From Mnemiopsis leidyi (taxonomy: Eukaryota > Ctenophora > Tentaculata > Lobata > Bolinopsidae), in NCBI GenBank assembly GCA_000226015.1, contig JH154726.1, positions 73,266 to 99,586 of the forward strand: DNA of 26,321 bases. Reading direction: 5' to 3'. The translations under genes were made by a program, and so were the position numbers. Each line of letters begins with the position of its first letter. The stretch's first letter is position 1. The notes under the pieces were generated by a model that saw only the letters and a program-made list of their open reading frames with translations, searched no databases and was not told the origin of the DNA. Below, one piece after another: positions 1 through 9,446 of the stretch.

Positions 1-26
1 CATACATACATACATACATACATACA

Positions 27-57
<31 letters not shown>

Positions 58-270
58 CATACATACATACATACATACATACATACATACATACATACAT
101 ACATACATACATACATACATACATACATACATACATACATACATACATACATACATACATACATACATACATACATACATACATACATGTATGTATACAT
201 ACATACATACATACATGTATGTATACATACATACATACATACATACATACATGTATGTATACATACATAT
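1..270. repeat. CATA/TATG tetranucleotide microsatellite
   Basis: Almost pure (CATA)n from the left edge, with a small interruption near 26-30. From about 187 there are three interruptions of the form CATGTATGTATACATA, where the motif switches to its reverse complement. The array starts outside the window. Open frames across it (repeats of Y-V-C-M or Y-I-H-T) are artefacts of the repeat. It lies inside an intron, or beyond the last exon seen here, of the minus-strand gene whose splice donor is at 279-274. Confidence 0.97.
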
Positions 271-279
271 CGTACTTAC

Positions 280-391
280 GATCACATAGGGTTTGTATTC
301 AAATGGAGGTTTATAGTCTTCTTTACTGGTAGTTCCAAGAAACATGACGTTGTGATTGGGGGCATGTCGTACTATACCGCCCTCCTGCACT
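280..391 (-). CDS. exon 3 (internal, partial gene) of an unrecognised three-exon gene
   Basis: Minus-strand exon read from 391 to 280. An AG acceptor precedes it (393-392, ..ACTCAG) and a consensus GTAAGT donor follows (279-274). The first base completes a codon left by the exon at 582-709, and the exon then stays open for 37 codons to the donor, including VMFLGTTSKEDYKPPFEYK. The gene must continue to the left, through the microsatellite and probably out of the window. The TTSKxDYKPP style recalls short repeat motifs of axonemal microtubule-binding proteins, but that is only an impression. Confidence 0.5.
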
Positions 392-581
392 CTGAGTTAT
401 ATCGAGGATTTAAATTATATGTTGAATAGGTTGAGGTGAAAGATACTGTGAATTGGTCAAAACGTACCATATTATTGTCGGTTAAGGTTTTGAATTTGTC
501 ACAAAAATCAAGCCTGCTTTGCACTAGGGCACTGAAAATGTCCAATCTAAAGTGGATAGATGGAATTGCGGTAGTACAAAC

Positions 582-709
582 TTCTGCCAGTTGACTTGTT
601 TGAAAGCGTCCTGGTCCAACATAAACTTGTGAACTTCTTTTTTCTGGAAGTCTGACTTTTTGTGCAGATCCGCCATTCGCTCTTTCATTTCACTTATCGG
701 GGGCTTCTC
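582..709 (-). CDS. exon 2 of the unrecognised three-exon gene
   Basis: Minus-strand exon read from 709 to 582. The acceptor is a pyrimidine-rich GTTTTTACAG just before 709 and the donor is GTTTGT from 581. It encodes 42 codons plus two bases, beginning EKPPISEMKERMADLHKK and going on through a charged, lysine-rich stretch (KKEVHKFMLDQDAFKQ) likely to be helical. Entry is in phase 0, matching the exon at 1127-1238, and it exits after two bases, matching the single base that opens the exon at 280-391. The open frame would otherwise run on to a stop at 524, so a terminal-exon reading is the alternative. Family not recognised. Confidence 0.5.
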
Positions 710-744
710 CTGTAAAAACATCTCTTATTAAGGGGCTGTTTGCA

Positions 745-1060
745 TATTGCGTAGTCAGCTAGGGGAGTTGGTTTAAGATGATTACGCTTGCTCAAAGGGG
801 GAGGGACTTTTGGCAATGATTGCGTAGTCAAATTTTTTTCAAAATCTCCCACATTTTCCCGAAATTTCTGTTGTTTTTTAAACTAAGTTTGCAAATTTTA
901 CATGAATTAAACACTTTTCAACTCTTCTTACTACAAACTGTAAAAATTTAATCATCTTTTATGGTCAAATTCCAGAAATATGTTGGTCTTGGAAGAGGGG
1001 TAAGACTTAGATTGCGTAATCAGGGGGGGGGGGGGGGCTGCCAAAAGTTTCATTTTGTGA
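745..1060. repeat. decayed interspersed repeat with G15 run, inside an intron
   Basis: The word TTGCGTA(G/A)TCA recurs near 747, 822 and 1012, twice beside G-rich tracts. ACTTTTGGCA near 808 is inverted as TGCCAAAAGT near 1039. A run of 15 G lies at 1023-1037. This looks like remnants of one old repeat sitting between two exons of the minus-strand gene. No coding capacity was seen. Confidence 0.45.
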
Positions 1061-1126
1061 GCGACCCTTGAAATATAAATTATATCGGAGTGAAATAACA
1101 GTAAAACACGTGACACGTGTACTAAC

Positions 1127-1238
1127 GTTGCCTCTAGCAATGTGGCCGACTCCGTTACAATATGTCGACTTATGAAGGTTGTAGTTTTGGGGATCTGTTA
1201 TGTCGTAGTCTTTTGGTTCTGCTTCTCTCATCTGATGC
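1127..1238 (-). CDS. exon 1 (probable start) of the unrecognised three-exon gene
   Basis: Minus-strand exon read from 1238 to 1127, after a CTCTTCAG acceptor (AG at 1240-1239) and before a GTTAGT donor (1126-1121). An ATG at 1231 opens 35 codons: MREAEPKDYDITDPQNYN, then LHKSTYCNGVGHIARGN. Because an acceptor precedes the ATG, the gene probably has an upstream non-coding exon. No in-frame coding was seen further upstream. Together the three exons give about 115 residues, polar and rich in K, Y and P, without signal peptide or membrane segment. The phases agree at both joins, which is the main evidence that this is real. Confidence 0.5.
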
Positions 1239-2074
1239 CTGAAGAGCTACACGTTATTGTGATAGTTCATCCCTATAAACATGAACCATGTCAATAGTGA
1301 ATGGCAGCAACAAATGGGAAAATCAGGTGCATTGCATGAAGCCACAATGTGATAGTAACAATAAAGCATGTCCTACCAGTTTGTATTGCGTACTCCCTTT
1401 CTAAATGAACAATGATTTGAACGTAAGAGGAGCGACCCCTTGCGTTCAGCATACTGTGGAACCCCATACTCCATCCTTAGCTCCTAAGTTTAATTGTTAG
1501 TTTATTCAATCCTTAACGTTAGTTTATAGGTACTTTCATCTTCACAAAACCATAATTGTCCTGATTTTATATTAACTGTTAAATGAGATATGAAGAATTG
1601 TAAATTTCATGTTAAGACTACAATTTAGATGATTTATTCAAAAAGAATACTAGCATAATGATGTACATATAATTCAATGATTGGTATTATCGTGAGAATA
1701 TCATCTACAAGAAATTTGTTATTCCCGTCAACTTAAGAGTCAATATATAGCTATAAATAGCAAATTTGTCATGAATTTATATCAATTACAGAAACATCTA
1801 TGAAATTACTGTCATTAGAAATTGCAGATTAGACAAATTGTTATAAAATTATTCTGCACGGTACATTGCAAACATCAGCTGGTACATAAACATTTCCGTT
1901 GTGCTGGAGATTTACTTGATATAAGTCATAGGAAGTTTTGAAGTTCCCATAGTAACTTACGTTACAAACATTGTCACAAATACTACTCATCACGGAATCT
2001 AAGAAAGCAGACTACTGAGCCGATAGAGTCAGCGACAAAAAACCTCCCATCGACAATATAAATAAAATCGTACG
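1239..2074. other. no gene seen; AT-rich non-coding
   Basis: No convincing open frame, splice-consistent exon or repeat was found on either strand. It probably includes upstream or UTR sequence of the minus-strand gene at 280-1238 and downstream sequence of the kinesin gene. Confidence 0.5.
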
Positions 2075-2206
2075 TACCCCTTTACACATATACATGACTT
2101 ACCCCTACTTACACATATACATGACTTACACCTACTTACACATGACTCATGACTTACACCTACTTACACATGACTCATGAGTCATGAATAACCTGCTTAC
2201 ACGAGT
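2075..2206. repeat. 27-28 bp minisatellite, about 4 copies plus a remnant
   Basis: Tandem degenerate units of the form ACCCCTACTTACACATATAC followed by ATGACTT, drifting towards a variant with a second TGACTCATGA palindrome in later copies. It lies about 230 bp downstream of the kinesin stop codon, so it may fall in its 3' flank. Confidence 0.85.
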
Positions 2207-2430
2207 TTCGAGCATACATACTTGATCATGAATCATACTATCGAGCAGACGTTTAACATCGCCTGAAATATATTTGGGCACGATCACAAACATACTGAAA
2301 ACACGTCAAATATTACATTTTTATCTTATCATGGCAGTGCGAGGAGAATTGTATTTCAATGTGAAACAAAATTGATATAGTAATTTAGTAAATGTGGCAT
2401 GCATCAGCAGGTCATATTGTGGAGTAGGAA

Positions 2431-5369
2431 TCAACTGATGCAGCAGACTTGACTGTTTGGGTTTTTCTTCTCATCCTCAATCACCTTACTGACATCCTCT
2501 AACTTCATTCGTTCTGGAGTCAGAACTGCATCAATCGCGGAAACGTCCACTGTACTTTTATCATTCGCCTTCGCGTCATCAGACAATTTCTTGATCTCAT
2601 TGACCATGAGCAGCATGTGTTCCACTTTCTTTAAAGCAGCACCAAGGTCAAGTTCACCACCGCTACCACCCTGGCCAGCTGACACTTTCTTCATGTATGT
2701 GGCAATCTTTTCTTTTTCCTTTACTGATTTCAGCTCCTTTGTGGTTAAGTTTTGAGCACTGGAAACAGATTCGATCCGCTGTTTTCCCCAAACTTTGACG
2801 ATTAGTGGCTCATCGTTAAGATACTCTAACAGTTGGTCTGTGACAGGAGAGTGGGTGAAAACTTTAGACCAGTTCCAATCGGGATTTTTGGAGGTCACGC
2901 GATCAGTTTCATTGGGAGAATCTTCTAGGTAGAGCTTGAATTCGCAATAAACATCATTCGACATTTTAGGAGGAAGTCCTTTAGCACCGACTACGTTGAA
3001 TTTATATTTCATACTCTTACCGACTAATTCTGAGGGTTCCTCCACAAAATAATCGTCATCTTCATCCTCAATGGGGGTTTCATTCTCCTTCAGCGGAACT
3101 ATCTGAACTTGAAGATAACCTCTTTCCTGAGCCTGATAATCTGTGATAATAACACTTTCGTCAAACCCTATCAGGTATGTCAAACACTTGAGATGAATCT
3201 GAGCTTGTCCGATCAACACGTGGCTAGCGACAGTCTCGTAGAACGGGTCTATGTCCTGAGGGAGGTCCCAGTCAGCATCCCCATCCACATGATTCTGGTA
3301 CATTTCCAGCATCTTGTACTTCCGATTTATAAACTTGTTGCGATCCCACAGCCAGGAGTTTCCATGGATTAAGTCTACAATCTTTACCATCACTTCAGTT
3401 CTTCCCTTGCTCATACCACGAGCCTGAGGTGAAACTAGGGCAATCTCAAACGTCTTCTTTTTATCCAACTCTTCGCTGATAGCATTGGCCTCGTTAACCA
3501 TGGGCATCACTGATATCAGATCCTCCTGTAAGAGGATCTCTTCCTCTGTTTTTCCCTTTTTGTTAACGTCAAAACCGGAATGCTCAGCAATCTCTGTTTG
3601 TACAATATCCCATGTAATGGGCGAGTACGTTTTTCCTTCCTTGGCAGCTTTCTTAAACTGGTACGGATGATGAACAACATAGACATGACCCGCACTGAAC
3701 AACAGCCTATCATTATGATGAAGTTCAGTTTTGGCTACAACATTTTCGCCGTTAAGGGTGATTTTAGCGTTCATTCGGGCAGTCAGATAAATGTTCTGTT
3801 TGTCAACTTCAATAAGGGCATGTTCATCCATGATACTTAAGCCAGTAAGCTTCACTTGACACTTGTCCCCCTTTCCAACAAGAACCTTGGTCCTCTCAAT
3901 CACGTGACAGACTATACCTGAAAGAGCAGGATCTTCATTAAGGTTCCACAGATATGGTTTTTTCTTCCTTTTTTCGTCTTCAGCTTGTCTTTTTATCTTT
4001 TCCTCTTCCATTGCCTTTTCCATTTCGGCAAGCTTTTCTGCAGCACTTTTACTAGAATCTTCGAGTGCTTTTTGGTTCTCCAGCATTTGAGCCCTCATTT
4101 CTTCCTCTATTTCTTTCCTAATTCTCTCCTTTTCTTCCTCCGAGACCTCCCCGCCCCCCGAAACATCTGTAAGATTTGCAGGAATACCCTGCCCTCCTAA
4201 CATCTTCATCAACTTCTGATTTTCTTCCCTCAACTCTCTGATCAACTTTTCTGTCGGGGACTCGTTAACCTCCGCCACAGTCTTGATACGCTTCACTCTG
4301 TCAGCAAATTTGAGGGTCGACAAACTCTCGTCGTAGTTGATATCGGCTGGAGACACAGCTGCCATCATGACAGTCTTACTGTTTCCGCCTAACGCGTTCT
4401 TGAGCAGTTTAGTAAGGGAAGAATCTCTGAAGGGGACGATTACTTTAGATTTCCCGGGAGGTTTTCCCTCGGCAGCAACATCAGCTAAAGCAGCAATTAC
4501 GTTACCGAGTGTCGAGAGAGACTGGTTGATAGCTGCTCCTTCTTTCAACCTGTCTCCTGCAGCCCCTGTAGAAGCTGCTCTCTCACTGCCCGCTAGATCG
4601 ACCAAGTTGATAACAGAGGTTTTCGTCATCGCTTGTTGGCCTTCCTCTTTAGTCTTCTGAACGAAAGATAAGGCAACGATCGTATGAGCTCGGCTACTTG
4701 TTGCGTTCATTGCTGTCGATGCGACTGTTCTATTTTTGTACCGTTGTCCATCTTTATCTCGATGCTTTCGTAGCTCCCGACCTTGTGGTAGGTTAGTTTG
4801 TCCACATAAAAACCTTTTTTTGGGTGCTCTCTTATTTTTAACCCTCCTTTGATTTTTAAGGTGGAAGGATTTAACAAATCCCTCACTTGTTCGTTGTAAA
4901 TTTCTATCATGGCCAATGTCACCTCATATTCATCTTTCGGATTAGCTACAACTTTTTCCTCAATCTTAGCAAAAAGCTTCTGACAAACCACAGGAATAAC
5001 ACCCTTGTTTACCCCGTAACCAACAATAGAGTACGACTTGCCCGCTCCAGTCTGGCCATAGGCAAATAAGGAGCAGTTATACCCAGCCCATGCGTTGGTA
5101 AGTACTCCTTCGCCGAGATCTTCAAAAACACGCTTCTGATCACAGTATCGCGGATCCTCGGGATGCATGTACCCCTCGTCATCTTCCTTGTAGCCGTCGT
5201 GTGACCAGTAACTGTAGTCAAAGCTGAATTTCTTGGGGTCTACTTCACCCTTGGGGTGATTGATAATGGTCTGGTTTCCCTGCATGTCGATTACCAGTTT
5301 TGCTCCTCTTTCCAGTTCACGGGTGTTGAAAGGGCGAACCCTCACCGCAACCTTGATGCTCTCGGCCAT
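2431..5369 (-). CDS. KIF28: kinesin-3 family motor protein, KIF28/KLP-6-like, intronless, with one internal frameshift
   Basis: An ATP-driven microtubule motor. In rat this family (KIF28P/KLP6) is linked to mitochondrial transport and in worm (KLP-6) to ciliated neurons. The first frame runs from ATG 5369 and holds the motor start (IKVAVRVRPF), the P-loop GQTGAGKS at residues 105-112, and codons to K212. After a one-base shift it continues in the second frame with switch I NATSSR (222-227), DLAGSE (258-263), the motor end, a charged coiled coil (about 410-470), an FHA domain (about 473-570, YLWNLNEDPALSG), a kinesin-associated region (about 660-765), a C2-like domain (about 785-870) and C-terminal CCIS. 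The combined length of about 979 codons fits KIF28, and there is no PH domain as in KIF1. No intron interrupts the coding region. An AG acceptor just upstream of the ATG suggests a 5' UTR intron. The kinesin-3 assignment is firm; the KIF28 subfamily is likely. Confidence 0.85.
4733..4737 (-). other. frameshift site in the kinesin gene (A5 run)
   Basis: On the coding strand, GGT ACA AAA is followed by a run that reads ATA GAA in the upstream frame and stops eight codons later at TGA (4709-4707). Reading one base back (AAT AGA ACA GTC) restores the family sequence NRTVAST before switch I. One missing A (A5 instead of A6) explains everything. It could be an assembly or sequencing error in a homopolymer, or a true disabling mutation. 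Confidence 0.85.
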
Positions 5370-6045
5370 TCTCTGAAATGTAGATATCCTTGAATTTTAG
5401 ATAAATTCGAGCTAGATAAAGCAGCGTAAATGACTGGCTTTGCGATTGTGTTAACACTCTAATATTTTACCAGGTAATTCATCGCAAAAATCAATTCTGG
5501 TGTGCCAATGATTGCCCTATTTGGAGCTTAAATTTGACATGCACAAAAATCAAATTCAGCTGGTGAAATAAGCTCAGCTTTGGACGTATTATGATTTTGT
5601 TTCAGAAACTTTTTACGATAAATAAAAACAGTCGTTTTATCGTTTAAAACAAGCAGGCATGTTTTCGATAGCTAAAGTAAAATCAAATCGAATCTCAATG
5701 TCGGTAACATAAAATATCAATACAAAAAGATTAACATGGAGAATCATTAAAAATTACGAACATTTGATTCAGAAATGCCGACAATGAAAATGTGTACAAA
5801 ACCAAACCACACATTATTGTTCGACCTGATGTTTTCTAGGCATGCTTCTCAAGTGATTACCATAAACATGACATTTTAGGATTAAGAGAGCTAATAAATT
5901 GTACATTTACTTAATACAATACACACCTTTCGTCTGATCAGTCTCTTTATCGTCTTGATCGTATGTTCATCACATTGGTTGGACATTGCAAATGTTAACA
6001 CAAGAAGGCAAATCTTACACAAGATCAACCAACACAATACTTACA
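5370..6045 (-). promoter_or_regulatory. possible 5' UTR intron of the kinesin gene
   Basis: On the minus strand, TCTACATTTCAG ends three bases before the ATG at 5369 and looks like a 3' splice site. A consensus donor GTAAGTATTG lies at 6044-6035, so an intron from 6044 to 5373 is possible. The upstream non-coding exon and promoter cannot be delimited. There is no coding evidence in this stretch on either strand. Confidence 0.3.
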
Positions 6046-6600
6046 AAAAGCAATCAGTGCAGTGCCGAAATGAGTTGTCAAGTACTTGAGTGCGGCACAC
6101 TAGTACATTGCATGTTGACATAGTACGTACTAAACTGGTCTTACTAACTCAGGAGCTGATAAACGTTACCTATGCGATCCTCGAATAATAGAAATTCCTT
6201 GTTATTTGATCGGGCAGTAACGAAGAAAAGGTGGATTGGTGTTAAGGAGTGTACCTGATATCCATAATTTGGGGACCGAGCTCAGTATCATATACACTAT
6301 ACAGAGAGATTGAGATGGGGTAGTTTATGGAAGCTTTGAAGTATTGGAGTTTTTTTGCACCTTTTCATTTCGACAATTTTCATTTGTTGGTTGTTCTTCT
6401 TATTCAAATTAGTGAATACTGAAAAATGAGAGATGAAAACAAGCTATTGTCAGTAGCAATCGATTATTCGAGGCAAATTTAACTGCTGCTAAGCAAGGTA
6501 TATCACTAGATATGGTGATAAAATAAAACAAACTTTAATAAAACAAACTTTAACCGCAATCAATACATATTGATACATATATGGCAAACAATGATCAGTG
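6046..6600. other. no gene seen; flank of the kinesin gene
   Basis: AT-rich sequence upstream of the kinesin gene without supported exons. The only structure noticed is a 15-bp direct tandem pair (AAAACAAACTTTAA) near 6525-6553. Confidence 0.5.
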
Positions 6601-6615
6601 AAGCATAAAAACGGG

Positions 6616-6686
6616 CAGGCCAGGGTACTGGTGCGGGATAATCGTGCTTTGGGCTTGTTATCACCCCTGGATACCCTGGCCTACTC
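6616..6686. repeat. imperfect 70-nt inverted repeat (hairpin)
   Basis: AGGCCAGGGTA at 6617-6627 is exactly inverted as TACCCTGGCCT at 6672-6682. GATAA (6637-6641) pairs symmetrically with TTATC (6658-6662), leaving a loop of about 16 nt. The size and shape resemble a pre-miRNA or a small foldback element. It lies about 140 bp beyond the end of the LINE ORF1 remnant. Confidence 0.7.
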
Positions 6687-6797
6687 GTAAAAATACTTTT
6701 TGCTGAAGTACAACAGTCACATATTGAAAATTAATTATAATAATATATGGTATGCAATTAATATTATACATTCATTGAGAAATGGTTGCAGGATTCA

Positions 6798-6837
6798 CAA
6801 ATCATCATGTTCACACGCAAATCATCATGTTCTCACA
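6798..6837. repeat. 20-bp tandem duplication
   Basis: CAAATCATCATGTTCACACG is followed by CAAATCATCATGTTCTCACA. It overlaps the 3' end of the open frame of the LINE ORF1 remnant (stop at 6825-6827), so the duplication supplies the last codons of that frame. Confidence 0.85.
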
Positions 6838-7274
6838 AAAACGATGGTCGGGTTTTTCTGAGCTGCTAATTGTCTCATTTCTGTCACCAACTGTCTGTGT
6901 TTGGTCCGTTCTTCGGGGCCTCTGTTCAGTGAGATGTACACCTTTCGGTATTCTGTAGAGTTTTTCAAGTCCTTAGCCTTTGTAAGGATTCTATGAACGA
7001 TCTCAGCGTTGCGGAAGGAAATCTTCACAGGTCTGACTTTCTTATCCTTGGACTGCAGTCCAATCCTAACAGCATGAAAACTCGGTTTTTCATCAAGGGT
7101 ATCAAACAATTCCGTTATCTGATTATCTACATGCACTAATTCCTGCTCTTTAAGTTCAAATACAACAACGTTTCTTGATCGATCGTCATCTGATACAGCT
7201 TCTTTCACAGCTTTTTTGAGTTTCGTTGGTGACAAAACTGGAACTACTGATTTCCTAACTGTATCTAAAAAACT
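6825..7274 (-). mobile_element. non-LTR retrotransposon ORF1 fragment (RRM and C-terminal part)
   Basis: An open frame of 150 codons on the minus strand, from after a TAG-TGA pair (7280-7275) to a stop at 6825. The sequence SFLDTVRKSV, then DDDRSRNVVVFELKE, RPVKISFRNAEIVHRILTKA, YRKVYISLNRGPEERTKHRQ and LVTEMRQLA is the pattern of LINE ORF1 proteins common in invertebrate genomes (RNA-binding RRM-like fold followed by a basic C-terminal part). The usual N-terminal coiled coil is missing and the end is truncated at a tandem duplication. No reverse transcriptase frame follows on the same strand, so this is a dead fragment. Confidence 0.75.
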
Positions 7275-7456
7275 TCACTATAAGACCTTATCCCATTCTC
7301 GACAGCGCTATCAACAACAGCAAAGGTCCAGCATTGGTTAGTGTGCACACAAGAAAAATACAGGATATCTTTGGAGATGACGATGTCCCACTTGGGATGT
7401 TGACAAAGAACCTGGGACTCATCCTGGCGTACGCAAGGGAGATGATTCTATGTTAA
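7262..7456 (+). other. unassigned 64-codon open frame
   Basis: Open from after TAA to a TAA at 7454-7456. It reads TIRPYPILDSAINNSKGPAL and then VSVHTRKIQDIFGDDDVPLG, MLTKNLGLILAYAREMI. The composition looks protein-like and there is a good helix at the end, but no family is recognised and no start or splice site decides it. It abuts, in the opposite orientation, the LINE ORF1 remnant. A 44-codon minus-strand frame at 7559-7693 (ending KLCLERIKTEMITL) is similar in kind. Both could be remnants of a mobile element or chance. Confidence 0.25.
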
Positions 7457-7979
7457 ACTTTACGCTAACTTCAAAGCTACAACAACAACAACAGCGGACA
7501 ATTCTGTGTGATTAGACTGACTCTCGAGTAACTACTGCTGTAGTTTCAAAACTGATTGTTAAAGAGTAATCATTTCTGTTTTGATTCTCTCTAAACAAAG
7601 TTTAGCTGCTTCATACTTCGCATTGCTAGCTTGGGCAGCCTGATAGCCTTCAAACAAACAGTTAGCCAATATTTTTTTGTCCAATTCTGATACTTAAGTC
7701 TTCGTTAAACATTTTTGCAATATGTCAATTTCCTGACTTGCTCACTCTACTGAAACATTACAGACCAAGCATTGTTGAGAAAATCAAAGTCCAGAGCATC
7801 ATCCTTAATATCTAATGGACCAGTCAATGTTGTATAACACCGTTAAGAATAGGCACAGCAACTCGCGTGTAAAGTTTAGCAGAGGGCAAAATCGACATGT
7901 AACCAGAAGTACATACACTACAGAGATTCCTCCAGAAACATAAGTTGAGAGTCAAATTCGCGCATTAACATTGAAGCAT

Positions 7980-8244
7980 GGGTTGGTGGTGTAGTGGTAT
8001 CTATCCCGACTTTCTACGCAGAAGATCGGGGGTTCGATTCCCAGTTCCGCCAATCCTAGAGGAGTGCGCTAAGGGCATTTGCCTATGCAATCTTCTTCGG
8101 TTGACTCAGCCGAATGACCGGGAAACCGTGATTGAGGGTTAAATGAGGAGGGTCTCCGTTAAAAGATCTAGAATCTTCCAGGAGCCCCTTCAGTATAACT
8201 GTAAAAGCCTGGGTACAGGTGTAACAAATACAATACAATACAAA
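7980..8244 (+). mobile_element. tRNA-derived SINE, near full length
   Basis: The head is tRNA-like, with a pol III box A (TGGTGTAGTGG, 7987-7997) and box B (GGTTCGATTCC, 8031-8041) at tRNA spacing. An arm with a seven-base loop CTACGCA would place anticodon ACG in the centre. The acceptor and T stems do not pair properly, so it is not a functional tRNA. A tRNA-unrelated body follows, including AACCGTGATTGAGGGTTAAA (8124-8143), and the element ends in an (ATACA)n tail at about 8227-8244. Target-site duplications were not clear. A decayed relative sits at 11924-12120. Confidence 0.8.
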
Positions 8245-8529
8245 TAATTGTGAAATTGAAAAGAATTGTTGAATGCTATGGTGAACTTTTTAGGTTATAT
8301 AGTTTATGAAGTTAGGATTTCTGAGCACATGAAATAGTTAAATACTACCGATGCTCATCTCGTCTCATCGTTTACTTTTTTGTTAAATCGTAGTGTTCAC
8401 TCATCAGCAGATTTGTTTAGCGATATCATACAGCTTGAATTCCTTAAATCCAGGAAGTGAACCTTAAGTGTAAGAATGAGAGCTATTTTGAAGTTGTCTA
8501 GAAGTTTTCTTTTCATCCTGCATCGTCAA

Positions 8530-8974
8530 GGAGAACATCAAACAAGCCTATAAGGAGGATTCTGGATTTATCCAACATTAAATATTATCTCTGGTAGATG
8601 TGACGGAGAGCTGCAGTGTAAATACCAAATAATCAGCACCACTCACGATGGAGCAGTTACGTTTCAGAGGCGGCTTGTGAGGGAGTTGATTGTCAGGAGA
8701 TTGGAGTCCACTATAAGTAAGTCTACAAGGATGTAACTGCCCCACATGTGGGATAAATAGTGTTTTAGGAACGTCAGTACCAAGTTGTTCCAGACACCTT
8801 GGCCTTCTCTGTTGGTTTTGGTCTCGGTTTCCTTTTCTGTTTTACCGAGCCAACTTCCCTAACTCAAACTTTCTTTTCTAGCAATGACGGGTTGATGTCT
8901 TTATTTGGAATCTGAATAACCGGCGTGGTCTGAGTGGACTCGCTTACGGTTGGAGGGCAGTCACCAACCAGCCG
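8530..8974 (+). other. possible spliced transcript of unknown nature
   Basis: Two consensus GTAAGT donors (8717-8722 and 8975-8980) bracket a strong polypyrimidine acceptor (TTTCTTTTCTAG ending at 8881). The first segment is open from 8554 to 8716 (GRCDGELQCKYQIIS, then AVTFQRRLVRELIVRRLEST). Joined to 8882 it stops after four codons (TGA 8893-8895). Thus either a short terminal coding exon, a non-coding RNA or chance. No homology is recognised. Confidence 0.25.
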
Positions 8975-8980
8975 GTAAGT

Positions 8981-9446
8981 AGTGTTGAATAGTATTTGAT
9001 GTTTTACTTGGTATATGATTTTGTGTTACATTCAGTTTATCTTTAATGTGTTTTGGTTTAGAAGATATTTTACACCTAATATCTTCTTCAGGTTATTTTA
9101 TTTTATTTTGTGTAGACGTCTGGTGACGTTCCTTCCCTGTTTACTGAAGATTACCTTGTGTTAATAACAAAAGGAGTTTCAATTGGTTTGGAAGCGTAGC
9201 ACGGGCGCAACAGGAAACCCAACCTATAACATTCTCAAATTATGCAGTTTACTGTAATGTTGTGCTTTGTAGATCAAAAACAAAAACAAATATCAACAAC
9301 AAGAAGAATTGGACAGATGTCACAGCTTGTTGTTTAACTGACATTCTTTCTTGACTGACCAACTTACATTTTCCTCCGTCTTCTGCATTGGTTACAAAGA
9401 TTTATTGATTTTTGCCTATATTTAATATCATATATTTTCCTATGTC
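8981..9446. other. no gene seen
   Basis: AT-rich stretch before the LINE ORF2 tail. No open frame, inverted repeat or splice pattern that I could support. Confidence 0.5.

Noticed and set aside
27..429. Open frames of Y-V-C-M and Y-I-H-T repeats
   Set aside because: Translation of the CATA microsatellite; no coding signal of their own.
3109..4660. Several plus-strand open frames of 60-107 codons
   Set aside because: Antisense shadows of the conserved kinesin gene.
4707..4740. Programmed -1 ribosomal frameshift in the kinesin
   Set aside because: No classical slippery heptamer and no obvious downstream pseudoknot. A missing A is simpler, so it is kept only as an option.
7980..8052. A functional tRNA-Arg (ACG) gene
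   Set aside because: Boxes A and B fit, but the acceptor and T stems do not pair and a SINE body with an ATACA tail follows directly.
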